The notes beneath the pieces are model-generated. The model was not told the DNA's origin and ran no database searches. It saw only the letters and a list, made by a program, of their open reading frames with translations. DNA of 64,000 nucleotides from Streptomyces sp. SCL15-4. GTDB lineage: Bacteria; Actinomycetota; Actinomycetes; Streptomycetales; Streptomycetaceae. The stretch's first letter is position 1, and every line of letters starts with the position of its first letter. The stretch is from the NCBI RefSeq assembly GCF_033366695.1, contig NZ_JAOBTQ010000001.1, forward strand, positions 6,324,001 to 6,388,000. Direction: 5' to 3'. A program made the position numbers and the translations under genes. Below, piece after piece: positions 42,392 to 51,105 of the stretch.

Positions 42392-43921
42392 GTGGCAGCA
42401 GCACCAGTCTGGAGTGTCGACCCGCGCACCGGGAAGCAGCGTGAACAGGTTGCGGCCGAGGCCACAGCCCAGGAGGTCGACGCGGCGGTCCGCGCGGCAC
42501 AGGCGGCGCGCGAGGCGCTCGCCGACCGCGCGGTCCGCGCCGCCTTCCTGCGCTCGGCCGCCGCGGGCCTGGAGGCGGCCCGGGACGGCCTGGTCGAGAC
42601 CGCCGACGCCGAGACCGCCCTCGGCCAGGTCCGGCTGACCGGCGAACTCGCCCGGACGGCGTACCAGTTGCGGGCCTTCGCGGACATCGTCGACGAAGGC
42701 GCCTTCCTCGACGTCGTCATCGACCACCCCGACGACACCGCGACCCCGCCCGTGCCCGACCTGCGCCGCTACAAGGTGCCGCTCGGCGTCGTCGCCGTCT
42801 ACTCGGCCTCCAACTTCCCCTTCGCCTTCTCCGTCGCCGGCGGCGACACCGCGAGCGCGCTCGCCGCGGGCTGCCCGGTCGTGGTCAAGGCCCACCCCGA
42901 CCACCCGGCGCTGTCCGAGCGGGTCGCCGGGGTGCTGCGCGAGGCCGCCGCCGCGCACGGCATCCCCGAGGGTGTCGTCGGCCTGGTGCACGGCTTCGAG
43001 GCGGGCCTCGAACTGATCAGGCACCCGCTGGTCGCCGCCGCCGGCTTCACCGGCTCGATCCGCGGCGGCCGGGCGCTGTTCGACGCCGCCGCCGCGCGTC
43101 CGGTGCCGATCCCGTTCCACGGCGAACTCGGCTCGCTGAACCCGGTCCTGGTGACCGAGGCCGCCGCGGCCGAGCGGGCCGAGGAGATCGGCGGCGGGCT
43201 CGCCGGGTCGATGACCCTCGGCGTCGGCCAGTTCTGCGTCAAGCCCGGCCTGGTGCTGGTGCCCTCCGGCGCGGGCGGCGACCAACTGGTGAAGGCCCTG
43301 GCCGACGCCGTCGCCGGCACCGACGCCGGGGTGCTGCTCGACCACCGCATGCGGGACAACTTCGTCGCCGGGGTGGCCGAACGCGCCCAGCTGCCGGACG
43401 TGGACGCGCCCGTCACCCCGGGCGAGGGCGGCGAGCACACGGTCAGCGCGGGCTTCCTCACCGTGCCGGCGGCCAAGCTGGCGGAGGAGGGCGACCACGA
43501 CGTGCTCCTGGAGGAGTGCTTCGGGCCGGTCACCGTGGTGGCCCGCTACACCGACGAGCAGGAGGCCAAGACCGTCCTGTCCCGGCTGCCGGGCAACCTC
43601 ACCGCGACGGTCCAGCTCTCCGCGCAGGAGGCCGCGGGCCAGGGCCGGGGGCCGGAGCTGCTCGCCGAGCTGACCCCGCTGGCCGGACGCGTGCTGGTCA
43701 ACGGCTGGCCGACCGGGGTCGCCGTGGCACCGGCCCAGCACCACGGCGGTCCCTACCCGGCGACCACCTCCACCTCGACGTCCGTGGGCGGCACCGCCAT
43801 CGAGCGGTGGCTGCGGCCGGTCGCCTACCAGAACGCGCCGGAGGCCCTGCTGCCGGCCGAGCTGAAGGACGACAACCCCCTCGGCCTGCCCCGCCGCTTC
43901 AACGGGCGGCTGGAGCGGTAA
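42392..43921 (+). CDS. 2-oxoglutarate semialdehyde (2,5-dioxovalerate) dehydrogenase
   Basis: A 509-residue aldehyde dehydrogenase of the NADP-dependent KGSADH type. It has YKVPLGVVAVYSASNFPFAF, the glycine-rich AAAGFTGSIRGGRALFD, the catalytic glutamate in FHGELGSLNPVL and the catalytic cysteine in LGVGQFCVKPGLVLV. It oxidises 2-oxoglutarate semialdehyde to 2-oxoglutarate, the common last step of the oxidative uronate and L-arabinose/D-xylose pathways, and so completes the KdgD (16622) and IlvD/DHDPS (22223-24864) routes although 18-26 kb away. GTG 42392 follows GGGAGGGA; the in-frame GTG at 42365 has no such site. Its last 32 bases are repeated 83 bases downstream. Confidence 0.9.
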   Translation: MAAAPVWSVDPRTGKQREQVAAEATAQEVDAAVRAAQAAREALADRAVRAAFLRSAAAGLEAARDGLVETADAETALGQVRLTGELARTAYQLRAFADIVDEGAFLDVVIDHPDDTATPPVPDLRRYKVPLGVVAVYSASNFPFAFSVAGGDTASALAAGCPVVVKAHPDHPALSERVAGVLREAAAAHGIPEGVVGLVHGFEAGLELIRHPLVAAAGFTGSIRGGRALFDAAAARPVPIPFHGELGSLNPVLVTEAAAAERAEEIGGGLAGSMTLGVGQFCVKPGLVLVPSGAGGDQLVKALADAVAGTDAGVLLDHRMRDNFVAGVAERAQLPDVDAPVTPGEGGEHTVSAGFLTVPAAKLAEEGDHDVLLEECFGPVTVVARYTDEQEAKTVLSRLPGNLTATVQLSAQEAAGQGRGPELLAELTPLAGRVLVNGWPTGVAVAPAQHHGGPYPATTSTSTSVGGTAIERWLRPVAYQNAPEALLPAELKDDNPLGLPRRFNGRLER

Positions 43922-44005
43922 CCGGCCCGCTCTGCTGGTCGGACGGTTGGCCGGCGTGGTGACCCGTCCGCCCCCGCCGCTTCCACGGGCGGCTGGAGCG
44001 GTCAC
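43891..44005 (+). repeat. 32-base direct repeat of the dehydrogenase gene end
   Basis: The last bases of the dehydrogenase gene (43891-43922, beginning CCGCCGCTTCAACGGGCGGC) are repeated at 43974-44005 with 30 of 32 bases identical, including the remains of the codons before the stop. The second copy abuts the MFS remnant. This suggests a local duplication, or the surviving tail of a second, lost aldehyde dehydrogenase gene. Confidence 0.7.
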
Positions 44006-44311
44006 CCGCCGGCAGCCGAGCAGGAACGTCAGGGCGAGCGGGGCCGCCGCCATCGGCCGGGCCGCCCGCGGCCCGGCGGCGAAACCGCCGGCCGCCAGGG
44101 CGCCGAACACAGCGACGCCGGGCCCGCCGGAGATCTGCCGGGCCGCGTCGAGCGCCCCGGCGGCCGGCCCCGCCCGCACGGCGTCCGTCATCACCGTGGC
44201 GAGCGCCGGGACGGCCGGCGCGACACCGGCCGCCCTCGGCACCGCCGGCACGGCCACCCCGGCGGCCGGTGTCCCCGCGTCCACGGCGAACAGGCCCGCC
44301 GGTCCCACCAC
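44000..44311 (-). pseudogene. MFS transporter remnant (C-terminal part)
   Basis: On the minus strand the sequence reads GPAGLFAVDAGTPAAGVAVP, later ALDAARQISGGPGVAVFGAL and LALTFLLGCRR, resembling the last helices of a DHA2-type MFS exporter (compare the usual ALNTARQxGGALGVAxxGAL). Only about 100 codons are left; the N-terminal three quarters are missing and nearby frames carry traces out of phase. The 43922-44488 interval otherwise contains no gene. It is read against the flanking genes, so it is a relic rather than a 3' extension. Confidence 0.55.
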
Positions 44312-44488
44312 GTGGCCGGCATCCCGCCCGCCACCGGGCCGGCGAGGCGGGCGTGGACACCGTGACGTCGATGGCGTACGCGCGCGGCCGGAGCGCCGGT
44401 ACGGGAATGCGGAGGGCTGCTTGAACGTTCATGTTCCCGGCCCGTGGAGATCCCCCGTGGCCGTACGACCTTGAAGAGAGCCGAAGAC

Positions 44489-45208
44489 ATGCGCGTCGAG
44501 ATCTGGAGCGACATCGCCTGCCCGTGGTGCTACGTGGGCAAGGCCCGCTTCGAGAAGGCGCTGAATGCCTTCCCGCACCGCGACGAGGTCGAGGTGGTGC
44601 ACCGCTCCTTCGAGCTGGACCCGGGCCGCGCCAAGGACGATGTCCAGCCGGTGATCACCATGCTGACCAGGAAGTACGGCATGAGCGAGGCCCAGGCCCA
44701 GGCCGGCGAGGACAACCTCGGCGCCCAGGCCGCCGCCGAGGGCCTGGACTACCGCACCCGGGACCGCGACCACGGCAACACCTTCGACATGCACCGCCTG
44801 CTGCACTTCGCCAAGGAGCACGGCCGGCAGGACGCGCTGATCCAGCTCCTGTACCGGGCCAACTTCGCCGAGGAGCGGTCCGTCTTCACCGAGGGCGACG
44901 CGCGCCTGGTGGAGCTGGCCGCCGAGGCCGGACTCGACGCCGAGGCCGCCCGCGCCGTCCTCGCCGACCCGGACGCCTACGCCGACGAGGTCCGCGCCGA
45001 CGAGGACGAGGCCGCCCGGCTCGGCGCCACCGGCGTGCCGTTCTTCGTCCTCGACCGCAAGTACGGCGTCTCCGGCGCCCAGCCCGCCGAGGTCTTCACC
45101 CAGGCGCTGACCCAGGCCTGGGGCGAGCGCCCCGCGCTGCGGCTGGTCGGCGGGGGCGACAGCGACGCCTGCGGTCCCGACGGCTGCGCGGTTCCGCAGC
45201 ACGGCTGA
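44489..45208 (+). CDS. DsbA family oxidoreductase, FrnE-like
   Basis: A 239-residue thioredoxin-fold protein starting RVEIWSDIACPWCYVGKARF, with the CPWC active site at about residues 11-14. HGNTFDMHRLLHFAKEHGRQ and GATGVPFFVLDRKYGVSGAQ (cis-proline loop) are typical of the FrnE/2-hydroxychromene isomerase-like DsbA group. A C-terminal CGPDGC may be a second redox or metal site. There is no signal peptide, so it acts in the cytoplasm, perhaps in oxidative stress or secondary metabolism; the substrate is unknown. ATG 44489 gives the family-typical N-terminus. Confidence 0.9.
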   Translation: MRVEIWSDIACPWCYVGKARFEKALNAFPHRDEVEVVHRSFELDPGRAKDDVQPVITMLTRKYGMSEAQAQAGEDNLGAQAAAEGLDYRTRDRDHGNTFDMHRLLHFAKEHGRQDALIQLLYRANFAEERSVFTEGDARLVELAAEAGLDAEAARAVLADPDAYADEVRADEDEAARLGATGVPFFVLDRKYGVSGAQPAEVFTQALTQAWGERPALRLVGGGDSDACGPDGCAVPQHG

Positions 45209-45305
45209 GAAACCGCAGGTGAGGGCCGACGTATAAGCGCGCCTAAGGGCCGCCACGCGAACATCGGCAATGGACGGGGAGTTCCGGGCGTCGCAGAGTG
45301 GTCCC

Positions 45306-46367
45306 ATGCAGACCACGGAGACGTTCGACCGCCTCGTCCGCGCCGAGTTCCGCCCTCGGGGCACCTATCTCAACACCGCGAGCAACGGCCTGCTGCCGGC
45401 CCGCGCCGTCGCCGCCCTCCAGGAGGCGGCACTGCTGCGGGCCGAGGGCCGGCCGCTGACCCCGCTGTACGAGGACGTGGAGGCGAGCCGGGCCGCGTTC
45501 GCCCGGCTCGCCGGGGTGCCGGCCGGCCGGGTCGCGGCCGGCGCCTCCGTCGCCGCGCACACCGGTGTGATCGCCGCCGCGCTGCCCGCGGGTGCCGAAG
45601 TCCTCACCGCCGAAGGCGATTTCACGTCCGTGCTCAACCCGTTCCACGTCCGCGGCGACCTCAAGATCCGCACGGTCCCGCTGGAGCGGATCGCCGAGTC
45701 CGTCCGGCCGGGCACCGCGCTCGTCGCGGTCAGCGCCGTGCAGTCCGCCGACGGCCGGCTCGCCGACCTGCCCGCCCTGCGCGAGGCCGCCCGCGCCCAC
45801 GGCGCCCGCACCTACGTCGACTTCTCCCAGGCCGCCGGCTGGCTGCCCGTCGAGGCGGACGCCTACGACTTCACCGCGAGCGTCGCCTTCAAGTGGCTGC
45901 TGGGCCCGCACGGCGCCGCCTTCCTCACCGTCCCCGAGGACTTCGGCGGACTCACGCCGGTGCTCGCGGGCTGGGTCGCGGCCGAGCGTCCGTGGGACAG
46001 CTGCTACGGCCCGGTCGCCGAACTCGCCCAGTCGGCCCGGCGGTTCGACCTCACCCACGCCCTGTTCACCTTCGCCGGACTGCGCCGCTCCCTCGAACTC
46101 GTCGAGGAACTGGGCGTGTCCGCGATCCACGCCCACGACACCGCGCTCGCCGACCGGTTCCGCGCGGGGCTCGCCCGCCTCGGCCACGAACCGGTCCCGG
46201 CCCCGGGCTCGGCGATCGTCTCGGTGCCCGGACTGGGCGCCCGGCAGCGGGAGCTGAGCGAGGCGGGCATCGAGGTCTCCGACCGCGCGGGCAACCTGCG
46301 CGCGGCCTTCCACCTCTACAACACGGCCGAGGACGTGGACCGCCTGCTGGAGAGGCTGTCCGGCTGA
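45306..46367 (+). CDS. class V aminotransferase-fold PLP enzyme
   Basis: A 353-residue PLP-dependent enzyme. It has YLNTASNGLLPARAVAALQE at the start, AEGDFTSVLNPFHVRGD, YVDFSQAAGWLPVEADAYDF with the PLP-ring aspartate position, and SVAFKWLLGPHGAAFLTV with the Schiff-base lysine. The group contains cysteine desulfurase-, kynureninase- and isopenicillin-epimerase-like enzymes, so the reaction cannot be assigned. The start ATG 45306 gives the usual length. It converges with ectD and shares a long hairpin with it. Confidence 0.85.
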   Translation: MQTTETFDRLVRAEFRPRGTYLNTASNGLLPARAVAALQEAALLRAEGRPLTPLYEDVEASRAAFARLAGVPAGRVAAGASVAAHTGVIAAALPAGAEVLTAEGDFTSVLNPFHVRGDLKIRTVPLERIAESVRPGTALVAVSAVQSADGRLADLPALREAARAHGARTYVDFSQAAGWLPVEADAYDFTASVAFKWLLGPHGAAFLTVPEDFGGLTPVLAGWVAAERPWDSCYGPVAELAQSARRFDLTHALFTFAGLRRSLELVEELGVSAIHAHDTALADRFRAGLARLGHEPVPAPGSAIVSVPGLGARQRELSEAGIEVSDRAGNLRAAFHLYNTAEDVDRLLERLSG

Positions 46368-46372
46368 CACGG

Positions 46373-46414
46373 CCGGGCCGGGACCCCCGTCCCACACGGG
46401 AGGTCCCGGCCCGG
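46373..46414. terminator. bidirectional terminator between the aminotransferase gene and ectD
   Basis: CCGGGCCGGGACC at 46373-46385 pairs with GGTCCCGGCCCGG at 46402-46414, and the inner CCCGT/ACGGG extends the stem, leaving a 5-base loop and one bulged base. It fills the gap between two convergent stop codons (46367 and 46427), so it can end both transcripts. Confidence 0.8.
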
Positions 46415-46426
46415 TGTCCGGGGCGG

Positions 46427-47320
46427 CTACCGCACCGGCGTGAAGTCCCGGGCGCCGATGAACTCCGGCCGGCGCACCGGGGCCGCGAACGGCTCGACCG
46501 CCGTGTTCTCCACGCTGTTGAACACGATGAAGACGTTGCTGCGCGGGAACGGCGTGATGTTGTCGCCGGAGCCGTGCATGGCGTTGCAGTCGAACCAGGT
46601 CGCCGAGCCGGCCTTGCCGGTGAACAGCCTGATGCCGTACTCGCCCGCCAGCGAGGTCAGCGCCTCGTCGGACGGGGTGCCCGCGTCCTGCATCTGGAGG
46701 GACTTCTTGTAGTTGTCCTTCGGCGTGGCACCGGCGCAGCCGAGGAACGTCCGGTGCGAACCCGGCATGATCATCAGGCCGCCGTTGGTGTCGTGATTCT
46801 CGGTCAGCGCGATGGAGACGGACACCGTGCGCATGTTCGGCAGGCCGTCCTCGGCGTGCCAGGTCTCGAAGTCCGAGTGCCAGTAGAAGCCGCTCGCGCC
46901 GAAGCCCGGCTTGACGTTGATCCGGGACTGGTGGACGTACACGTCCGAGCCGAGGATCTGGCGGGCGCGGCCCACCACTCGCGGGTCGCGCACCAGGTTC
47001 GCGAACACCTCGCTGATCCGGTGGACCTCGAAGACCGAGCGGATCTCCTTCGACTTCGGCTCCACGATGGAGCGCTCGTCGGCGCGGATCGCCGGGTCGG
47101 AGACCAGCCGGTCCAGCTCGCGCTTGCAGACCTCGACCTCGTCCGGACCGATCAGCTCGTCGACGGCGAGGAAGCCGTCGCGCTCGTACGCCTGGAGGTC
47201 GGCGGTCGCGATCGGGCCCGGGGTGTCCGGGGCGCCCCAGACGACGGGGTCCTGGCGGGGGACGGTCACCTCGGTGGTGCCGCGGGTCGGGTAGAGATCC
47301 CTCACGGTGGCGGTGGTCAT
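46427..47320 (-). CDS. ectD: ectoine hydroxylase
   Basis: A 297-residue Fe(II)/2-oxoglutarate-dependent dioxygenase that makes 5-hydroxyectoine. The iron-binding HxD is in GFYWHSDFETWHAEDGLPNM and the second histidine in FDCNAMHGSGDNITPF; VYVHQSRINVKPGFGASGFY is the EctD signature region. It is the last gene of ectABCD, 5 bases after ectC. Hydroxyectoine protects against osmotic and heat stress. Confidence 0.97.
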   Translation of the reverse strand: MTTATVRDLYPTRGTTEVTVPRQDPVVWGAPDTPGPIATADLQAYERDGFLAVDELIGPDEVEVCKRELDRLVSDPAIRADERSIVEPKSKEIRSVFEVHRISEVFANLVRDPRVVGRARQILGSDVYVHQSRINVKPGFGASGFYWHSDFETWHAEDGLPNMRTVSVSIALTENHDTNGGLMIMPGSHRTFLGCAGATPKDNYKKSLQMQDAGTPSDEALTSLAGEYGIRLFTGKAGSATWFDCNAMHGSGDNITPFPRSNVFIVFNSVENTAVEPFAAPVRRPEFIGARDFTPVR

Positions 47321-47325
47321 GGTCC

Positions 47326-47730
47326 TCACACCTCCTCGGGCTCGGTGAGCAGGGGGTAGACGCCGTTCTCGTCGTGGTCCTCCCGGCCGGTGACCGGCGG
47401 GTTGAACACGCAGATGCAGTGGAAGTCCTCCTTGACGCGCAGCGTGTGCCGCTCGTGCCCGTCGAGGAGGTACATGGTGCCGGGCGTGATGGTGTACGTC
47501 TTCCCGGTCTCCTGGTCGGTGAGTTCGGCCTCGCCCCGGGTGCAGACGACGGCCTCGATGTGGTTGGCGTACCACATCGACGTCTCGGTCCCGGCGTACA
47601 GAATCGTTTCGTGCAGGGAGAAGCCGACCCGCTCCCGGGCCAGGACGATCCGCTTGCTCTCCCAGGTGCCCGACGCCGCCTTCACATGACGGTCGGTGCC
47701 CTCGATCTCCTTGAACGATCGGACGATCAC
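47326..47730 (-). CDS. ectC: L-ectoine synthase
   Basis: A 134-residue cupin that cyclises N-gamma-acetyl-diaminobutyrate to ectoine. It opens [20 protein letters not shown] and has [20 protein letters not shown] and [20 protein letters not shown], with the metal-binding Glu/Tyr/His region of the family. The start is GTG 47730. A 71-base gap follows ectB. It acts in the cytoplasm. Confidence 0.97.
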   Translation of the reverse strand: MIVRSFKEIEGTDRHVKAASGTWESKRIVLARERVGFSLHETILYAGTETSMWYANHIEAVVCTRGEAELTDQETGKTYTITPGTMYLLDGHERHTLRVKEDFHCICVFNPPVTGREDHDENGVYPLLTEPEEV

Positions 47731-47801
47731 GGTGGTGCTCTTCCTCCTTGCCCGGCCCGTGCCAGGCGGTCTCCAGGCGGTTCTCGGTTCTCAGGCGGTT
47801 T

Positions 47802-49073
47802 CTAGGCGGTTTCGCGGACGGAGCGGGCGAGGACGCTCAGGCCCTCGTCCAGCTCCTCGGGGGTCACGGTGAGCGCGGGCAGCAGCTTGACGACCTCGCC
47901 CTGCGGGCCGGACGTCTCGATCAGCAGCCCCAGTTCGAAGGCGCGCCGGGCGACCCGCGCGGCCCGGTCCTTCTCGTGGAACTCCAGGCCCCAGACGAGG
48001 CCGCGCCCGCGGTACTCCTTGACGTCCGCGAGGTTCTCCTCGGTGATGGAGACCAGGGCCCGCTCGACCTGCTCACCGCGGGCGCGGGTCTGCTTCTCCA
48101 TGGCCGAGCCGTCGGTCCAGTACGTCTCCAGGGCGGCGGTGGCGGTGACGAACGCCGGGTTGTTGCCGCGGAAGGTGCCGTTGTGCTCGCCCGGCTCCCA
48201 GACGTCCAGCTCCGGCCGGAACAGGCACAGCGACATCGGCAGGCCGTAGCCGCTGATCGACTTGGAGACGGTGACGATGTCCGGGGTGATGCCCGCCTCC
48301 TCGAAGGAGAAGAAGGCGCCGGTGCGGCCGCAGCCCATCTGGATGTCGTCGACGATCAGCAGCATGTCCTGCCGCTCGCACAGCTCCTTCAGCGCGCGCA
48401 GCCACTCGGGCCGCGCGACGTTGATGCCGCCCTCGCCCTGCACGGTCTCCACGATCACCGCGGCGGGCTTGTCCAGTCCGGAGCCCTGGTCCTGGAGCAG
48501 CCGCTCGAACCACAGGAAGTCCGGCACCGTGCCGTCGAAGTAGTTGTCGAACGGCATCGGCGTGCCGTGCACCAGCGGGATGCCGGCGCCGGCCCGCTTG
48601 AAGGCGTTGCCGGTGACGGCGAGCGAGCCCAGCGACATGCCGTGGAAGGCGTTGGTGAACGACACGACCGCCTCGCGGCCCTTCACCTTCCTGGCCAGCT
48701 TCAGCGCGGACTCCACCGCGTTGGTGCCCGTCGGCCCCGGGAACATCACCTTGTACGGCAGGTCGCGCGGGCGCAGCACCAGGTCCTGGAAGGTGCGCAG
48801 GAAGGTCCGCTTGGCCGTGGTCGACATGTCCAGGCCGTGCGTGACGCCGTCCCGTTCCAGATAGTCGAGCAGCGCCCGTTTCAGTACCGGGTTGTTGTGG
48901 CCGTAGTTGAGTGATCCGGCACCGGCGAAGAAGTCGAGGTAGGCGTGGCCGTCCTCGTCGTACATCCGGCTGCCCTGGGCCCGGTCGAAGACGGCGGGCC
49001 AGCCGCGGCAGTAGCTGCGTACCTCGGATTCGAGGGTCTCGAACACGCTCAGGTCGGGCTGGGTGATGGTCAC
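47802..49073 (-). CDS. ectB: diaminobutyrate--2-oxoglutarate transaminase
   Basis: A 423-residue class III aminotransferase giving L-2,4-diaminobutyrate from aspartate semialdehyde, the first step of ectoine synthesis. MFPGPTGTNAVESALKLARK binds PLP phosphate, IVDDIQMGCGRTGAFFSFEE has the ring aspartate and TVSKSISGYGLPMSLCL the Schiff-base lysine. The start is GTG 49073, 13 bases after ectA. It shares aspartate semialdehyde as substrate with DapA. Confidence 0.97.
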   Translation of the reverse strand: MTITQPDLSVFETLESEVRSYCRGWPAVFDRAQGSRMYDEDGHAYLDFFAGAGSLNYGHNNPVLKRALLDYLERDGVTHGLDMSTTAKRTFLRTFQDLVLRPRDLPYKVMFPGPTGTNAVESALKLARKVKGREAVVSFTNAFHGMSLGSLAVTGNAFKRAGAGIPLVHGTPMPFDNYFDGTVPDFLWFERLLQDQGSGLDKPAAVIVETVQGEGGINVARPEWLRALKELCERQDMLLIVDDIQMGCGRTGAFFSFEEAGITPDIVTVSKSISGYGLPMSLCLFRPELDVWEPGEHNGTFRGNNPAFVTATAALETYWTDGSAMEKQTRARGEQVERALVSITEENLADVKEYRGRGLVWGLEFHEKDRAARVARRAFELGLLIETSGPQGEVVKLLPALTVTPEELDEGLSVLARSVRETA

Positions 49074-49086
49074 GGTGAAACGCTCC

Positions 49087-49605
49087 TCACAGGGCGGTGG
49101 ACTCGGTCAGCGGGCCGATGCGGTACAGGACTTCGGGGTCGTGCGAGCCGCCCGGGAACAGGTCGGCGGGGAACAGCACCTCGCGGGTGACCCGTGCGCC
49201 GTGCCGCTCGGCGAACGAGGTGAACAGGCGCTCGGAGGCGGTGTTGCCGGGGGTGATGGTGGTCTCCAGCTCGGTGATGCCGTGCTCGGCGGCGAGCCGC
49301 GCGGTCAGTGCGTCCAGCAGCCTCCCGGCGATGCCGTGGCCCCGGTGCGCGGAGTCGACGGCCACCTGCCAGACGAGCAGGGTGCGGGGACGGCCGGGCC
49401 GCAGGTATCCGGTGACGAAGCCGACCGGCTCCCCGTCCGCACCACGGGCCACCACCGAGGTGCCGGCGAAGTCCCGGCACCACAGCAGATAGCTGTAGGA
49501 CGAGTTCAGATCGAGGGTTTTCGAGTCCTTGGCGATACGCCAGAGCGCGGCCCCGTCGCGGGCCGCCGGATGGTCGATGAGCAGGTCTGCGGGTGCGGCG
49601 GTCAT
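49087..49605 (-). CDS. ectA: L-2,4-diaminobutyric acid acetyltransferase
   Basis: A 172-residue GNAT acetyltransferase. DLNSSYSYLLWCRDFAGTSV is diagnostic of EctA; LLVWQVAVDSAHRGHGIAGR is the acetyl-CoA site and ETTITPGNTASERLFTSFA follows. It acetylates the gamma amino group of diaminobutyrate. It is the first gene of the operon. No clear Shine-Dalgarno sequence precedes ATG 49605; upstream is an AT-rich promoter region. Confidence 0.97.
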   Translation of the reverse strand: MTAAPADLLIDHPAARDGAALWRIAKDSKTLDLNSSYSYLLWCRDFAGTSVVARGADGEPVGFVTGYLRPGRPRTLLVWQVAVDSAHRGHGIAGRLLDALTARLAAEHGITELETTITPGNTASERLFTSFAERHGARVTREVLFPADLFPGGSHDPEVLYRIGPLTESTAL

Positions 49606-49890
49606 GCGGCACGAATTTAGCGAGGTGAATTCGAAAATGCACGGGAGTCGAGGCGAGGTCTCTGTGACGCCGGGGACTAATGTCCGTAATGTCCCTGGGA
49701 AAAACGGGACGAATCACCTTTGCTGTGGAACGTGTCACAGCCTGAAATGCCCCGGAAACTCACTGGAAAAGTTGCCCGTTTAGCTCTGCAAAAAGCGGGC
49801 AGAAGAAGACGGGAAGCTACCGTCCGGAGAATTTGCGGGAATTGTGAAATTGAAATGGAGTGGGTTTCGATAACGTCCGGGCATAAAAAA
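49606..49890 (-). promoter_or_regulatory. AT-rich regulatory region upstream of ectABCD
   Basis: About 285 bases with much lower G+C than the surroundings and no gene. It has many A- and T-runs (AAAAACGGG, GGAAAAGTTG, GCAAAAAGCG), as expected of a strong, stress-controlled promoter. Reading toward ectA, TGTGACACGTTCCACA (plus-strand positions 49724-49739) resembles the Crp consensus TGTGA-N6-TCACA with one mismatch. Promoter -10 and -35 elements could not be fixed by eye. Confidence 0.5.
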
Positions 49891-49917
49891 GTTCCCGGGA
49901 GCGGAGCCCCCGGGAAC
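49891..49917 (-). terminator. Rho-independent terminator of the class V aminotransferase gene
   Basis: GTTCCCGGG at 49891-49899 pairs with CCCGGGAAC at 49909-49917 around a 9-base loop. On the minus strand it is followed directly by a run of six T, a classic intrinsic terminator, 13 bases beyond the stop at 49930. It also insulates the ect promoter. Confidence 0.88.
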
Positions 49918-49929
49918 CGCGACCGACGG

Positions 49930-51030
49930 CTAACGCCAGGCGTTCTCCACGGCCCGGCGGGCGGCGGCCGGATCGACCGGCACGCCCAGCTCCGCGAGCG
50001 CCGCGCCCAGCGCCGCCAGCGAACCCTGCACCGCGCCCGGCGTCGCGTCCCGGCCGTAGTGGTTGACCCGGATCATCTCCTTGGCCAGCGCCCCGCCCCC
50101 GGCCGCCAGCGGCAGCGCGGGATCGCTCTCCAGGGCCCGCGCCACCAGGTCCGACGCCGCCACGCCGGAGGGCGCCCGCAGCGTCGTGGCGACCGGCGCC
50201 GCGTCCCGCTCCTCGTACACATACGGCTCCAGGCCCCCGCCCAGCGCCAGCGCGCCGTCCCGCGCGGCCCGCGCCGCGCGCCGGTGCCGCGCCATCACCG
50301 TCTCCAGCCCCTCCGACTCGATCCGCTCCAGGCACGCCTGGAGCGCCAGCATCTCCAGCTGGGCCGGCGCGTGCGGCAGCGCCTTGCGGCCGGCGTCGAT
50401 CCAGCGCTCCTTCCAGTCCAGCAGGGACAGATAGGAGCGGCGCGGGGCGTTCGGGTTGGCGGCCATCCGGGCCCACGCCCGCTCGCTCACCGAGATCGCC
50501 GACACGCCCGCCGGACCGCCCATCGCCTTCTGCGCCCCGATCACGCACAGGTCCACGCCCCACACGTCCGGCAGCACCGGCTCCGCGCCCACGGACGCCA
50601 CCGCGTCCAGATAGAAAAGGGCGCCCTGCTCCCGCACCGCCTCGCCGATCTCCGCGACCGGGTTGGTGTTGCCGGTCGCCGCCTCGGCGTGCACCAGCGA
50701 CACGAAGTCGATCTCCGGGTGCTCGGCGAACGCCTCCCGGATCCGTCCGGCGGTCACCGCCGTGTGGAAGGGGACGGCGAGGTCGTGCACGGTGGCACCG
50801 GCGTCCCGCAGCCAGTCGCCGAAGGTCTGCCCGTACGGACCGGTGATCACGTTCAGCGCCACCGTGCCCGGGCCGGCCGCCGCGCGGATCGCGCCCTCCA
50901 GGGGCAGCAGCGCCTCGCCCTGGGTGATCAGGACGTCCTGCCGGGTGTCCAGCAGCCGGGCCACGCCGTCCTCGATGGCGGCGAAGCGCTCGGCACCGAG
51001 CGGGGGCAGGTCGAGGAAGGGATGGGTCAC
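49930..51030 (-). CDS. class V aminotransferase, alanine--glyoxylate/serine type
   Basis: A 366-residue PLP enzyme of the alanine-glyoxylate/serine-pyruvate aminotransferase group. GPYGQTFGDWLRDAGATVHD, LVHAEAATGNTNPVAEIGEA, FYLDAVASVGAEPVLPD with the ring aspartate, and CVIGAQKAMGGPAGVSAISV with the Schiff-base lysine are visible. The reaction is probably transfer between alanine or serine and a 2-oxo acid. GTG 51030 has AGAGAG upstream; ATG 51048 is a possible longer start. It is divergent from the amino acid ABC importer and may process the imported amino acid. Confidence 0.88.
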   Translation of the reverse strand: MTHPFLDLPPLGAERFAAIEDGVARLLDTRQDVLITQGEALLPLEGAIRAAAGPGTVALNVITGPYGQTFGDWLRDAGATVHDLAVPFHTAVTAGRIREAFAEHPEIDFVSLVHAEAATGNTNPVAEIGEAVREQGALFYLDAVASVGAEPVLPDVWGVDLCVIGAQKAMGGPAGVSAISVSERAWARMAANPNAPRRSYLSLLDWKERWIDAGRKALPHAPAQLEMLALQACLERIESEGLETVMARHRRAARAARDGALALGGGLEPYVYEERDAAPVATTLRAPSGVAASDLVARALESDPALPLAAGGGALAKEMIRVNHYGRDATPGAVQGSLAALGAALAELGVPVDPAAARRAVENAWR

Positions 51031-51105
51031 GGCGTGCTCTCTCTTCATACGCGGAAGTCGATTCTCTCGATCTTAGGTGCAGCGGCTCCGTTACCATGGG
51101 TTTGA

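Noticed and set aside
49529..49783. 84-codon plus-strand frame in the ect promoter region
   Set aside because: It begins antisense to ectA, has no ribosome binding site and covers AT-rich regulatory DNA.
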